From positions 124,001 to 188,000 of the forward strand of contig NZ_SWFM01000002.1 in NCBI RefSeq assembly GCF_005144865.1: DNA of 64,000 nt, given 5' to 3'. The notes under the pieces are model-generated. The model searched no databases. It saw only the letters and a list, made by a program, of their open reading frames with translations, and was not told the origin of the DNA. This document shows positions 16,208-25,447 of this stretch, in pieces (positions within the stretch are counted from its first letter, which is position 1; every line of letters starts with the position of its first letter). A program made the position numbers and the translations under genes. The stretch comes from Guptibacillus hwajinpoensis. GTDB taxonomy: Bacteria; Bacillota; Bacilli; Bacillales; Guptibacillaceae.

Positions 16208-16225
16208 AAACGACTCTTTTGACAA
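16197..16225 (-). promoter_or_regulatory. Sigma-A promoter of the purine permease
   Basis: Read on the minus strand: TTGTCA (16225-16220), 17 bases, TATTAT (16202-16197). Confidence 0.6.
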
Positions 16226-16338
16226 GAGGGAATTTGTCATGAGCTGCTATATCAGTCACGAAAGCTACTGGATGAATACAATGGATTAATTGTGATAAAA
16301 TGATAACGGAGATTTGTGATTGAAGGAGGTAGAGAATA

Positions 16339-16866
16339 ATGGCAAACGAAGAAGAGAAAAAGCCGAAAAAGAAGCCTTCAACAGGCTTTAATATTCTAAG
16401 CGGTGACTCGACGGATGGGCACGGCGGATATGGCGTTGGTACAATAAACCTTGATAACGTGTCGCCTGTTATTATTGACCCAACAACAGACGAGATATAT
16501 GTGGACGTTGGTGCACTTCATGCAAGAAGCGCTCTTGAGAAACGGAAGAAGCTTGTGAAGACTCGTGAAGAAGTACCCGATGGACATACGGCATGGATTG
16601 TTTGGGTAACGCTGCAAAGAACTGAGGATGGTCCTCACTATTACGGAATTGGAGCATGTGAGTTCTTTCTTAACGCTGAAGCGAAACGCGCTTGGAAAAG
16701 CATGCCTGAACACGTAAACAACATGGATAAATCCATGAAAGGTAAAGTTGTGGTTGACCACATGGATGCCAAATCCAAAAAGATGCTACGTGATTATTTA
16801 ATTGAATTTGATAAAGATGTGTATGAGCGTTCAAGTGATGAAGTAAAACTGGGACTTCAAGACTAA
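16339..16866 (+). CDS. ywhD: YwhD family protein
   Basis: This is a 175-residue soluble protein matching YwhD (GFNILSGDSTDGHGGYGVG, then PDGHTAWIVWVTLQR). The function is unknown. In B. subtilis it lies next to pbpG and speE, as here. It starts at the ATG after AAGGAGG. A hairpin terminator follows. The Lys-rich first 15 residues look disordered. Confidence 0.92.
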   Translation: MANEEEKKPKKKPSTGFNILSGDSTDGHGGYGVGTINLDNVSPVIIDPTTDEIYVDVGALHARSALEKRKKLVKTREEVPDGHTAWIVWVTLQRTEDGPHYYGIGACEFFLNAEAKRAWKSMPEHVNNMDKSMKGKVVVDHMDAKSKKMLRDYLIEFDKDVYERSSDEVKLGLQD

Positions 16867-16967
16867 CTTTAATTTGTTTTTTGAATATATGATAAAAGGT
16901 CTTGAGGTTTTAGAAAACTGAGCGTAAACTTATTTATACGCAACACATATAGCTAGGACCCAAAACG

Positions 16968-16992
16968 GCCCGAGGAATCTTTCCTCGGGCTG
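16968..16992 (+). terminator. ywhD terminator
   Basis: GCCCGAGGAA pairs with TTCCTCGGGC over a 3-base loop. The T tract is weak (TGTTCTGGTT). Confidence 0.65.
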
Positions 16993-17092
16993 TTCTGGTT
17001 ATTGAAATAATAACGCTTACAAGCTGAAGAACTGTTTCTATGAGGACGTTGTTTGAAGAGAGGTTGGTTTTGAAAAAGAACCACATTTAGCT

Positions 17093-17220
17093 GATTGGAG
17101 TGGAAGGATGCTCGACTCCTGCGGGACTAGCGGGACAGGTGAGACCCCACAGGAGCGTTAGCTACGAGGAGGCTCACCGCCCGCCCCGCGGAAAGCGAGC
17201 ATCCTGGAGCGGAAATCAAC
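17093..17220 (+). repeat. Palindromic element, copy 3
   Basis: Full-length core with outer stem GGATGCTCG/CGAGCATCC and GGTGAG/CTCACC. It ends about 35 bases before the ribosome site of the DUF2164 gene, so it probably forms part of that gene's leader or promoter region. Confidence 0.9.
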
Positions 17221-17267
17221 ACTTTATCGAAACAAAGCCCAGAAAAAACACAGAAAGGATGAGTGTG

Positions 17268-17516
17268 ATGTGGAAACAGATTCCTAGAGAGAAAAAGAAA
17301 GAGCTAGTCGAGCGAATTCAGTCTTATTTCTATGACGAGCGTGATGAAGAAATCGGTGAGCTTGCTGCAGAGAACTTTCTACATTTTATTATGTCAGACA
17401 TAGGCCCAACACTTTACAATGCTGGTATCTCAGATGCGATCTCGATGACAGAACAAAAATGGATGAGCATTGAACAGGATCTAGAAGCCCTTAAGAAATC
17501 TGAGGTAGGAAGATAA
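17268..17516 (+). CDS. DUF2164 family small protein
   Basis: This is an 82-residue acidic helical protein with the DUF2164 pattern (IPREKKKELVERIQSYF, then EIGELAAENFLHFI and GPTLYNAGISDAI). The ATG at 17268 is chosen because AAAGGA lies 8 bases upstream. An ATG at 17259 overlaps that site, and the longer frame from 17100 is only the repeat read as protein. The function is unknown. It is monocistronic and ends at a palindromic terminator shared with pbpG. Confidence 0.85.
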   Translation: MWKQIPREKKKELVERIQSYFYDERDEEIGELAAENFLHFIMSDIGPTLYNAGISDAISMTEQKWMSIEQDLEALKKSEVGR

Positions 17517-17518
17517 TA

Positions 17519-17541
17519 ACGGACGCCATTTGGCGTCCGTT
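17519..17541. terminator. Bidirectional terminator, DUF2164 gene / pbpG
   Basis: ACGGACGCCA pairs with TGGCGTCCGT between converging genes; the flanking T tract is short. Confidence 0.65.
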
Positions 17542-17545
17542 ATGA

Positions 17546-19603
17546 CTATCTAATCCAATGGAAAAATCGATCGAGAAGTCCTTTGTGGGTTTTTCTATCT
17601 TCTTCAGTAGCTCCTCCTGGATGATCTGCGCAGTGCTCGTGTGGTTCGGTTCCTTCTATATAATAAGTTAGACGTTTGGTTGGGCAATTTTCACTTGCGA
17701 GTAAACCAGTTTGCGGGTCAATATCCACAGCAATGACATTTTTGGGAGGCTCGAAATCAAGAACTTCTTCCCCCTCTAGTGCATCCTCTATGAAATTTGC
17801 CCAAATCTTCTTAGCATATAATCCGTCGTTACGATAATTTAACTTCTCACCTTTATCATATCCAACCCATACAGCAGTGGTAAGTTGCGGTGTGAATCCA
17901 ACCATCCAGCTATCGGTTGATGTCGTACCTGTTTTGGCTGCTGCTGGACGTGTTAGCAAATGGTCTATTCCTGAACCTGTTACACGTGTGTAGTCGTTCA
18001 ATGATTCATCGAAAATTCCTTTCATCATATCCGTTGTGACGAAGGCAACTGCTGGATCTAGAATGAGTTCAGATTGGGACTCATGCTGATAAATCACTTT
18101 CCCATCTCGGTCCGTTACTTTCTCGATATAGTGCGGTGTAACACTATTCCCGCCGTTCGCAAGCATACTGTAGGCGTCAGCCATTTCCAACATACCGACT
18201 GGCTTTGTTCCAAGTGCAAGAGATGGAATAGGAGAGAGCTTACTTTTAATTCCAAAATCTTCTGCTGTCTTCACGAGCGTTTTTTCTTCGAGAAACATGT
18301 GTGTCTTCACTGCCACAATATTGTCTGAGAGCGCTAATGCTTGAGCAAGGGTGATCTCATCGTTTGCATACGCATCTCCGTAATTGTGCGGTGAGTATGT
18401 TTCTTTATCATTATCATAGTAGAACGTTGTTGGTTCACTTCGAACGAGAGTAGATGGTGTAAACCCATTTTTGATAGCCGCATAATAAAGAAGCGGTTTA
18501 AAAGTCGAACCAGGCGTACGCTTTGCCATTGTTGCGCGATTAAACTTACTTTCTTCGTAATCCCGCCCACCAATTAGTGCTTTTACTGCACCGGTTGTTG
18601 GCTCCATCGCTACAAGCGCCGCTTGAATGTTACTATCCTTGTCAATGCTTGAAGCAACCCATCGATCCGCCTTTTTTTGCATATCAGTATCAAGCGTCGT
18701 ATAAACGTGAAGGCCACCTTGTTCAATTACCCGCTCATCAAGCGCTAGCTTTGATTTAAGTTCCTTTTTCACCTCTGCTGCAAAATAAGGAGCGATTTCT
18801 GGCTCGGTATCTTCATTAAATGCCTGCAAGGCCATGTTTTCTTGCAGAGCTTGCTGTGCTTCATCTTGATTTAATGAATGATTCGCTACCATTGCGTCAA
18901 GCACCGTTTCTTGACGATTCTTTGCGCGTTCCGCATTAGCATAAGGTGAGTAATAACCAGGGCCTTTTGGAACTCCCGCAAGCATCGCGGCTTCTGCAAG
19001 TGTAAGATCTTGAGCTGATTTACCGAAATATGTTCTTGCTGCCGATTCAATACCATATGATCCGTGACCATAATAGATTGTATTTAAATAACCTTCAAGA
19101 ATATCTTTTTTGGAGTAATGAACCTCAAGTCGATAAGCATAGAAAGCTTCTACAGCTTTTCGTTTCCACGTCTTATCGTGCTCGAGAAAGAGATTACGCG
19201 CGTATTGCTGTGTAATCGTGCTTGCCCCTTGTACTTTTGCCATCGCTTTTAGATCAGCTAGGATCGCACCGCCAATTCGTTTGAAATCAAAACCAGAGTG
19301 AGTATAGAAATTCCGATCTTCAATTGCAATTGTCGCGTCAATCAAATTAGGTGAGATATCATCAAGTTTAACCCAATAACGATTTTGTCCTTCTTTATTG
19401 CTCTCATCTATAACGTTTTTATCATGATCATAATAAATCGTTGTTTGTGGCACCTGAATTTCTGGAGCGCCCATGATAACAGCTAGCAAATAAAGAGACC
19501 CGAATGAAACCCCAAGCAACACAATACCGATGATCATAAGTCTACCAAGAAGCATTCCCCAGCGTCTCCAATACTGGAATCGCTCTTCCTTAAGCCATTT
19601 CAT
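17546..19603 (-). CDS. pbpG: Class A penicillin-binding protein PbpG (PBP2d-like)
   Basis: This is a ~685-residue bifunctional peptidoglycan synthase with one membrane anchor (~res 20-45). The glycosyltransferase domain carries EDRNFYTHSGFD and GASTITQQYARN. The transpeptidase carries PGSTFKPLLYY (catalytic Ser), ALSDN and KTGTTS. In B. subtilis PbpG acts in the forespore with PbpF. Its position beside ywhD and speE is conserved. The start at 19603 (three codons into the longest frame) is preferred because GGGGTG lies 6 bases before it. The C-terminal tail (~50 residues) contains Cys and His residues. Confidence 0.93.
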   Translation of the reverse strand: MKWLKEERFQYWRRWGMLLGRLMIIGIVLLGVSFGSLYLLAVIMGAPEIQVPQTTIYYDHDKNVIDESNKEGQNRYWVKLDDISPNLIDATIAIEDRNFYTHSGFDFKRIGGAILADLKAMAKVQGASTITQQYARNLFLEHDKTWKRKAVEAFYAYRLEVHYSKKDILEGYLNTIYYGHGSYGIESAARTYFGKSAQDLTLAEAAMLAGVPKGPGYYSPYANAERAKNRQETVLDAMVANHSLNQDEAQQALQENMALQAFNEDTEPEIAPYFAAEVKKELKSKLALDERVIEQGGLHVYTTLDTDMQKKADRWVASSIDKDSNIQAALVAMEPTTGAVKALIGGRDYEESKFNRATMAKRTPGSTFKPLLYYAAIKNGFTPSTLVRSEPTTFYYDNDKETYSPHNYGDAYANDEITLAQALALSDNIVAVKTHMFLEEKTLVKTAEDFGIKSKLSPIPSLALGTKPVGMLEMADAYSMLANGGNSVTPHYIEKVTDRDGKVIYQHESQSELILDPAVAFVTTDMMKGIFDESLNDYTRVTGSGIDHLLTRPAAAKTGTTSTDSWMVGFTPQLTTAVWVGYDKGEKLNYRNDGLYAKKIWANFIEDALEGEEVLDFEPPKNVIAVDIDPQTGLLASENCPTKRLTYYIEGTEPHEHCADHPGGATEEDRKTHKGLLDRFFHWIR

Positions 19604-19830
19604 GTGGTTCACCCCACATTCGTCGTTTTAAATCTAGTATGTGACAATCGCGAAACTCTTAAACGCTTAAATAGATAAACTTCTAACCAGTAGAGAAATA
19701 TATTTGTCCAATTTGTGAATAGGATGAAGTAAGAGAGAACGTAAGCTTACTTTTATTTTGTTAGTAGGATTCTTATTGCCTAAAGAATGTGGGATACTTA
19801 TTATTATTTTGCGCTAGGGGAGAGACGATA

Positions 19831-20613
19831 ATGGAAATGATCATTGCGATTATTCTAGGTATTGTTGAAGGGTTAACAGAATTTCTACCCGTATCATCAA
19901 CAGGTCATCTTATTTTGACTGGGTACTGGTTGGATTTCACAGGTGAAAGAGCTAAAACGTTTGAGATTGTCATTCAACTTGGGTCGATTCTTGCTGTTGT
20001 TGTCATGTATCGAAAGAGGTTTATTGATCTGCTTTCGCCAGGTAAAAAACAAGGTGGTTTGTCACTCGTTCACCTTATACTCGGAATGATTCCCGCTGTA
20101 GCGGCTGGATTTCTCCTCCACGGTTTTATTAAAACCTATTTATTCTCGCCTTACACAGTTGTCATTGGGTTAGTAGTAGGCGGTGTGTTAATGATTGTAG
20201 CTGATCTCAGGAAGCGTCCACCAATTAGCGCTAGTCTTGACGACCTCACGTTGCGCCAAGCTTTCTCGATTGGCCTGTTCCAATGCCTTGCTCTTTGGCC
20301 AGGGTTCTCTCGTTCAGGTGCCACCATCTCCGGTGGGGTATTACTTGGCACAAACCACAAAACAGCTGCAGAGTTTTCCTTTATTCTGGCTGTACCAATG
20401 ATGGTTGCAGCAAGCGGATATGATTTATTGAAAAGTTATCAGTACTTAGCATTGTCTGATATACCTATATTCGCGACAGGGTTCTTTACAGCTTTTTTTG
20501 TGGCACTTTTTGCTATTGTAACATTTATCAAATTTATCGAACGCGTCCGCCTAATCCCATTTGCAATCTATCGATTCGTGCTTGCTCTTTTTGTATGGAT
20601 GGTTCTTTTCTAA
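19831..20613 (+). CDS. uppP: Undecaprenyl-diphosphatase UppP (BacA)
   Basis: This 260-residue membrane phosphatase recycles undecaprenyl diphosphate for cell-wall synthesis and confers bacitracin tolerance. Both family motifs are present: [16 protein letters not shown] near the N-terminus and [13 protein letters not shown] around residues 165-180. It has seven to eight membrane helices. The start at 19831 follows AGGGGAGAG; the longer frame from 19789 has no site. It is divergent from pbpG and monocistronic. Confidence 0.95.
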   Translation: MEMIIAIILGIVEGLTEFLPVSSTGHLILTGYWLDFTGERAKTFEIVIQLGSILAVVVMYRKRFIDLLSPGKKQGGLSLVHLILGMIPAVAAGFLLHGFIKTYLFSPYTVVIGLVVGGVLMIVADLRKRPPISASLDDLTLRQAFSIGLFQCLALWPGFSRSGATISGGVLLGTNHKTAAEFSFILAVPMMVAASGYDLLKSYQYLALSDIPIFATGFFTAFFVALFAIVTFIKFIERVRLIPFAIYRFVLALFVWMVLF

Positions 20614-20707
20614 GGGGTATCCACGATATTTGAAGAAAATCTATTTTCGTTTCTAAAAGATTTTAGTTATTGAAGGCCTTTTGTTTAAAAAACCACTCAA
20701 TATAGCT

Positions 20708-20832
20708 GATTGAAGCGGAAGGATGCTCGACTCCTGCGGGATTAGCGGGACAGGTGAGACCCCACAGGAGCGTTAGCGACGAGGAGGCTCACCGCCCACC
20801 CCGCGGAAAGCGAGCATCCTGGAGCGGAAATC
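20708..20832 (+). repeat. Palindromic element, copy 4
   Basis: Full-length core (GGATGCTCG/CGAGCATCC). It fills most of the 20614-21000 gap between uppP and speE. The rest of the gap is A+T-rich with possible speE promoter sequence; no other gene is visible. Confidence 0.9.
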
Positions 20833-21000
20833 CCCCATTTTTAATGAAAATATAAAATTCTCTTGCTTTTTATCGCGAGTCGACTATACTTTTCTTGTGC
20901 TTTGTTTAGATAGATTCTTTTGCAATATACTAATCCTGTTTGGACGAATGTGATTCGGGAACGGAGAAGTATAGCAGATTGAAATAGAGGAGTGGTTTAA

Positions 21001-21828
21001 ATGGAATTATGGTATACAGAAAAACAAACAGAACGCTTCGGTATTACAGCTAAAATTAAACAAACGCTGCATACAGAGCAAACTGATTTTCAGCGTCTTG
21101 ATATGATTGAAACAGAAGAATTCGGAAACATGCTCGTTCTTGATGGCATGGTAATGACAACTGAGAAAGATGAATTTGTCTATCACGAAATGGTTGCACA
21201 CGTACCTCTTTTCACACACCCTAATCCAAAACATGTGCTTGTTGTTGGTGGCGGTGACGGAGGCGTTATTCGCGAAGTATTAAAGCATCCATCTGTTGAA
21301 AAAGCAACGCTTGTTGAGATTGATGGCAAAGTCATTGAATACTCTAAGAAATACCTTCCTTCGATTGCAGGAGCTCTTGAAGATGAGCGCGTTGAAGTGC
21401 TTGTTGACGATGGCTTTATGCACATTGCAAAGAGCGAAGGGGAGTATGATGTAATCATGGTCGATTCAACTGAACCAGTTGGACCTGCTGCTAAGCTTTT
21501 TGAGCGCGGATTCTATGAAGGCATCTCAAAAGCACTAAAAGAAGACGGTATTTTCGTTGCACAAACGGACAACCCTTGGTTTAAAGCCGATTTGATTTCT
21601 CAAGTATCAAGAGATGTAAGAGAAATTTTCCCGATTACTCGCGTTTATACAGCGAACATCCCAACTTATCCGAGTGGTCTATGGACGTTTACAATCGGTT
21701 CGAAACAGAATGATCCGCTTGAAGTCCCTGAAAGTCGCTTCCACGACATTGATACAAAGTATTATACAAAAGAGCTTCACACAGCATGCTTCGCGCTTCC
21801 TAAATTCGTACAGGATCTAGTGAAATAA
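21001..21828 (+). CDS. speE: Spermidine synthase
   Basis: This is a 275-residue aminopropyltransferase that makes spermidine from putrescine and decarboxylated S-adenosylmethionine. It shows the nucleotide-binding loop [18 protein letters not shown], the acidic [15 protein letters not shown] and the active-site region [20 protein letters not shown] precedes the ATG. It is directly followed by speB, so the two make a polyamine operon starting from agmatine. Confidence 0.97.
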   Translation: MELWYTEKQTERFGITAKIKQTLHTEQTDFQRLDMIETEEFGNMLVLDGMVMTTEKDEFVYHEMVAHVPLFTHPNPKHVLVVGGGDGGVIREVLKHPSVEKATLVEIDGKVIEYSKKYLPSIAGALEDERVEVLVDDGFMHIAKSEGEYDVIMVDSTEPVGPAAKLFERGFYEGISKALKEDGIFVAQTDNPWFKADLISQVSRDVREIFPITRVYTANIPTYPSGLWTFTIGSKQNDPLEVPESRFHDIDTKYYTKELHTACFALPKFVQDLVK

Positions 21829-21829
21829 G

Positions 21830-22714
21830 ATGAGCATGAAATTCGATGAAGCTTATTCAGGTAATGTTTTTATTCTAAGCAATCCTTCTTTCGAGGATAG
21901 TAACGTGGTCATATACGGCATGCCAATGGACTGGACAGTAAGCTTCCGTCCTGGCTCTCGTTTCGGTCCGGGACGTATTCGTGAAGCTTCACTTGGACTT
22001 GAGGAATACAGTCCTTATGCAGATCGTCATCTTGAAGAGATTCGCTATTTCGATGCGGGCGATATTCCACTTCCATTCGGCAACCCAAAGCGGAGCATTG
22101 ATATGATTGAAGAGTATATCGATTCATTGCTTGAAGCTGGTAAGTTTCCACTTGGAATGGGTGGCGAGCACCTTGTTACGTGGCCGATTCTTAAAGCTTT
22201 CCATAAGAAGTATGACGATCTTGCAGTCATTCATATTGATGCACATGCGGATCTTCGTGAGGAATATGAAGGGGAGCCGCTTTCTCACTCCACACCAGTT
22301 CGTAAAATTTGTGGGTTGATTGGTGCTGAGAATGTTTACTCGTTCGGCATCCGCTCTGGTATGCGTGAAGAATTCCAGTTCGCAAAAGAGTCCGGTATGC
22401 ATATGCACAAATTCGAAGTGGCAGAGCCTCTTAAAAAGGTTCTTCCATCGCTTGAAGGACGCAATGTGTATGTGACGATCGACATTGATGTCCTTGATCC
22501 AGCGCATGCACCTGGGACAGGCACTGCAGAAGCTGGAGGCATTACGTCTAAAGAGCTTCTTGAGGCCATTTCAGCTATTTCCAACTCAGGTTTGAACGTG
22601 GTTGGTGCTGACTTAGTAGAGGTTGCACCTGCTTATGATCCATCTGAACAAACCCCAATCGCGGCAAGCAAATTTATGCGTGAGATGCTACTAGGCTGGA
22701 CAGACAAGAAATAA
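21830..22714 (+). CDS. speB: Agmatinase
   Basis: This is a 294-residue ureohydrolase giving putrescine from agmatine. The manganese-binding motifs are GMGGEHLVTWP, VIHIDAHADLR and TIDIDVLDPAHAPGTGT. The gene starts two bases after the speE stop, so the two are coupled; ATG at 21830 and ATG at 21836 are both possible and no strong ribosome site decides between them. Putrescine made here is the substrate for SpeE. A terminator follows. Confidence 0.96.
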   Translation: MSMKFDEAYSGNVFILSNPSFEDSNVVIYGMPMDWTVSFRPGSRFGPGRIREASLGLEEYSPYADRHLEEIRYFDAGDIPLPFGNPKRSIDMIEEYIDSLLEAGKFPLGMGGEHLVTWPILKAFHKKYDDLAVIHIDAHADLREEYEGEPLSHSTPVRKICGLIGAENVYSFGIRSGMREEFQFAKESGMHMHKFEVAEPLKKVLPSLEGRNVYVTIDIDVLDPAHAPGTGTAEAGGITSKELLEAISAISNSGLNVVGADLVEVAPAYDPSEQTPIAASKFMREMLLGWTDKK

Positions 22715-22723
22715 AATTGTTCC

Positions 22724-22758
22724 GAGGCTGTATTCATTTTGAATACAGTCTCTTTTTT
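22724..22758 (+). terminator. speEB terminator
   Basis: GAGGCTGTATTCA pairs with TGAATACAGTCTC and is followed by six T residues. Confidence 0.85.
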
Positions 22759-22888
22759 ATTGGAAGAGTAGGGATATATTTCATTTAAGTCTAGCCCAAG
22801 CAATTGCCTTAAGCTTGTCGGGGGTGGACAAGCCACCTTCGCTTTTCTTATAATAAGAAAGTTAAAGCTTTAGTTAGGACGTGAAAGA

Positions 22889-23314
22889 ATGAGTAGTGAG
22901 TTTGAATTAAAGATCGATTCCCGAATTGAGTCAGGGAATCAGAAAGATTCATCGAAACAAACAGTGAACGGAAGCATTGTTGAAAAGGGAGAGGCGCTTT
23001 ATATACGCTATGAAGAGGACCTTGAAATTGGTAAGGTTTCAACGACTGTTAAAATAGATCAAGAACAAGTGACTGTCATTCGAAGGGGAGCTCTCTCGAT
23101 GCGCCAACAGTTTGCACCTGGCCATGTATCAGAGTCTCTTTATAAAACGCCTTTTGGTTCTATGCCTATGCAGATTCGTACAGAACGTATTGAACAGCTA
23201 GTGGATCGTGAGAAGAACAAAGGACGTCTGACGCTTCGCTATTTACTATACCTTGAAGAAGATGAAACACAGCGGCATGAACTGACGCTAACCTGGAAAG
23301 GAGCAAGTCAATGA
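22889..23314 (+). CDS. ywiB: YwiB family (DUF1934) beta-barrel protein
   Basis: This 141-residue protein has the DUF1934 pattern ([18 protein letters not shown], then [15 protein letters not shown] and [14 protein letters not shown]), predicted to form a lipocalin-like barrel. The function is unknown. Its stop overlaps the argS start by four bases, the same arrangement as B. subtilis ywiB-argS. Confidence 0.9.
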   Translation: MSSEFELKIDSRIESGNQKDSSKQTVNGSIVEKGEALYIRYEEDLEIGKVSTTVKIDQEQVTVIRRGALSMRQQFAPGHVSESLYKTPFGSMPMQIRTERIEQLVDREKNKGRLTLRYLLYLEEDETQRHELTLTWKGASQ

Positions 23315-24972
23315 ATAGTGTTGAACAAAAGAAAGAGCAGTTAAAAGAAGAAATTAAGCAGGCCGTCCTGAAGGCGAATCTTGCATCAGAAAGTGAGATT
23401 CCAGAAGTTATTCTAGAATCACCAAAAGATAAGGCACACGGTGACTATGCGACAAATATGGCGATGCAGCTAGCGCGAATTGCGAAGAAAGCGCCACGTG
23501 CGATTGCTGAGGATTTGAAAGCGAATCTTGATATGCAAAAAGCAGGCATTAAGCAAATTGATATTGCTGGACCTGGCTTTATTAACTTTTTCATGGATAC
23601 AGCATATCTAACAGAACTCATTCCAACGATTCTTGATCATGGCAATGCGTACGGACGATCAGCAAATCGTAATGAGAAGATCCAGGTGGAGTTTGTATCA
23701 GCGAATCCAACAGGTAGCTTGCATTTAGGACATGCACGTGGAGCTGCTGTCGGAGATACGCTATGTAATATTCTTGATCGCGCAGGATATGATGTATCAC
23801 GTGAATACTACATTAACGATGCGGGTAACCAGATTCATAACCTAACTGTTTCTTTAGAAGCACGTTACATGCAGGCGCTAGGAAAAGAAAAGGACATGCC
23901 TGAAGACGGCTACCAAGGTCAGGATATTGTTCAATTCGGTAAAGATCTTGTTGAAAAGGAAGGCGATCGCTTACTTCAGCTTGATGATAAGGAGCGCTAT
24001 GCTTATTTCCGCGAATATGGTCTTGAGCGTGAGCTTGAGAAGCTCAAAAAAGATTTGAAGGAATTTGGCGTTGAATTCGACGTTTGGTTCTCTGAAACAT
24101 CCCTTTACGCGTCGAGTAAAATTGATGATGTACTTGCGAAATTAAAAGACCGTGGTGAGACGTTTGAACAGGACGGCGCAACGTGGTTCCGATCAACAAC
24201 TTACGGCGATGATAAAGACCGCGTACTAATCAAAGGCGATGGTTCATATACGTATCTAACACCAGATATCGCTTATCATCAGGATAAGCTTTCTCGTGGA
24301 TTCGATAAGCTGATCAACATCTGGGGCGCTGACCATCACGGGTATATTCCAAGAATGAAAGCGGCTATTGAAGCGCTCGGTTACAAGCGTGAGCAGCTTG
24401 AAGTTGAAATCATTCAAATGGTTAACCTGTTTAAAGATGGCGAAAAAATGAAGATGAGTAAGAGAACAGGGAAAGCTGTTACCCTTCGTGAATTGATGGA
24501 CGAAGTTGGCATTGACGCAATGCGCTATTTCTTCTCAATGAGAAGTTCAGACTCCCATCTTGATTTTGATATGGACCTTGCCGTATCACGTTCAAATGAA
24601 AACCCTGTTTATTACGTACAGTACGCACACGCTCGCGTATGCAGCATCCTTCGTCAGGGTGAAGAAATGGGCTTAACAGAAGACGCTGATCTTTCTCTTA
24701 TTACATCTGAGAAAGAAATGGATCTCCTGAAGAAGCTTGGAGAGCTTCCTGAAGCAATCTCTGATGCGGCGGATAAGCGTATGACGCACCGCATTACAAA
24801 CTATGCATTCGAACTTGCTGCAGCACTGCACAGTTTCTACAACGCCGAACGCGTGCTTGATTCTGAGGATCTTGCAAAAAGTGCAGCACGTTTCAAACTT
24901 ATGAAAGCCGTGCGCCAAACGATTCAAAACACACTAGAAATTATTGGCGTAACAGCACCAGAAAAAATGTAA
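23311..24972 (+). CDS. argS: Arginyl-tRNA synthetase
   Basis: This is a 553-residue class I synthetase that charges tRNA-Arg. It has an N-terminal Add-1 domain, the HIGH-type motif HLGHARGA, the KMSKS-type motif [11 protein letters not shown] and a C-terminal DALR anticodon-binding domain ([19 protein letters not shown]). The length is close to B. subtilis ArgS (556 aa). It is coupled to ywiB by an ATGA overlap and ends with a strong terminator. Confidence 0.97.
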   Translation: MNSVEQKKEQLKEEIKQAVLKANLASESEIPEVILESPKDKAHGDYATNMAMQLARIAKKAPRAIAEDLKANLDMQKAGIKQIDIAGPGFINFFMDTAYLTELIPTILDHGNAYGRSANRNEKIQVEFVSANPTGSLHLGHARGAAVGDTLCNILDRAGYDVSREYYINDAGNQIHNLTVSLEARYMQALGKEKDMPEDGYQGQDIVQFGKDLVEKEGDRLLQLDDKERYAYFREYGLERELEKLKKDLKEFGVEFDVWFSETSLYASSKIDDVLAKLKDRGETFEQDGATWFRSTTYGDDKDRVLIKGDGSYTYLTPDIAYHQDKLSRGFDKLINIWGADHHGYIPRMKAAIEALGYKREQLEVEIIQMVNLFKDGEKMKMSKRTGKAVTLRELMDEVGIDAMRYFFSMRSSDSHLDFDMDLAVSRSNENPVYYVQYAHARVCSILRQGEEMGLTEDADLSLITSEKEMDLLKKLGELPEAISDAADKRMTHRITNYAFELAAALHSFYNAERVLDSEDLAKSAARFKLMKAVRQTIQNTLEIIGVTAPEKM

Positions 24973-24974
24973 CC

Positions 24975-25008
24975 AAAATCCCCTGTTGCAAGAGCAACAG
25001 GGGATTTT
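24975..25008 (+). terminator. argS terminator
   Basis: AAAATCCCCTGTTGC pairs with GCAACAGGGGATTTT over AAGA. Confidence 0.9.
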
Positions 25009-25011
25009 ATT

Positions 25012-25064
25012 CGGTCACTTCCGGTTTTCAGATCTAGCTGCAGTGACCAGGTTCTCGATCGCTT
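25012..25064 (-). repeat. Second repeat family, truncated copy
   Basis: Read on the minus strand it has AAGCGATCGAGAACC, TGGTCACTGCAGCT and AGATC, then GGAAGTGACC. This is the 3' half of the element seen intact at 33512-33625 and 52673-52798. Confidence 0.7.
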
Positions 25065-25118
25065 TTCTTTATAAAAGATTGATGTTTTGTGAGGTGTTAG
25101 AAAAGCACACACTTAGCC

Positions 25119-25183
25119 GATTGAAGCGGAAGGAGCTCGACTCCTGCGGGACTAGCGGGACGAGTCCCACTGGAGCGGAAATC
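25119..25183 (+). repeat. Palindromic element, copy 5 (65-bp deletion form)
   Basis: It keeps both GATTGAAGCGG and GGAGCGGAAATC ends and CTCGACTCCTGCGGGACTAG, but the centre is reduced to GGGACGAGTCCCA, which itself folds (GGGACT/AGTCCC). Confidence 0.85.
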
Positions 25184-25267
25184 ACTCCCAACTACTATAA
25201 CGTAATTATGAAAAGCTTTTTATAGTCATTTCCTAATTCGGTCATACTTTAAGAAAGGAGCGATATA

Positions 25268-25438
25268 ATGAAAACGATTTTGATTGCAACGTTAACTGGA
25301 TTTATTGTTGGCTTGGTTTTTGCATTCTTAAAGCTACCGATTCCAGCTCCTCCGGCGTTTGCAGGAATTGCTGGGATTATGGGGATTTACCTTGGATTCA
25401 AAGCTTATGCCTGGCTCTCTGGATATTTATCACTTTAA
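25268..25438 (+). CDS. XapX domain small membrane protein (56 aa)
   Basis: This 56-residue protein has two hydrophobic segments separated by a proline-rich turn (FLKLPIPAPPAFAGIAG), the XapX/DUF1427 signature. GAAAGGAGCG lies 6-8 bases before the ATG. The function is unknown; it was first noted near xanthosine genes in E. coli. It stands between a repeat and the convergent uvsE gene. Confidence 0.8.
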   Translation: MKTILIATLTGFIVGLVFAFLKLPIPAPPAFAGIAGIMGIYLGFKAYAWLSGYLSL

Positions 25439-25447
25439 GGAGAGCAC

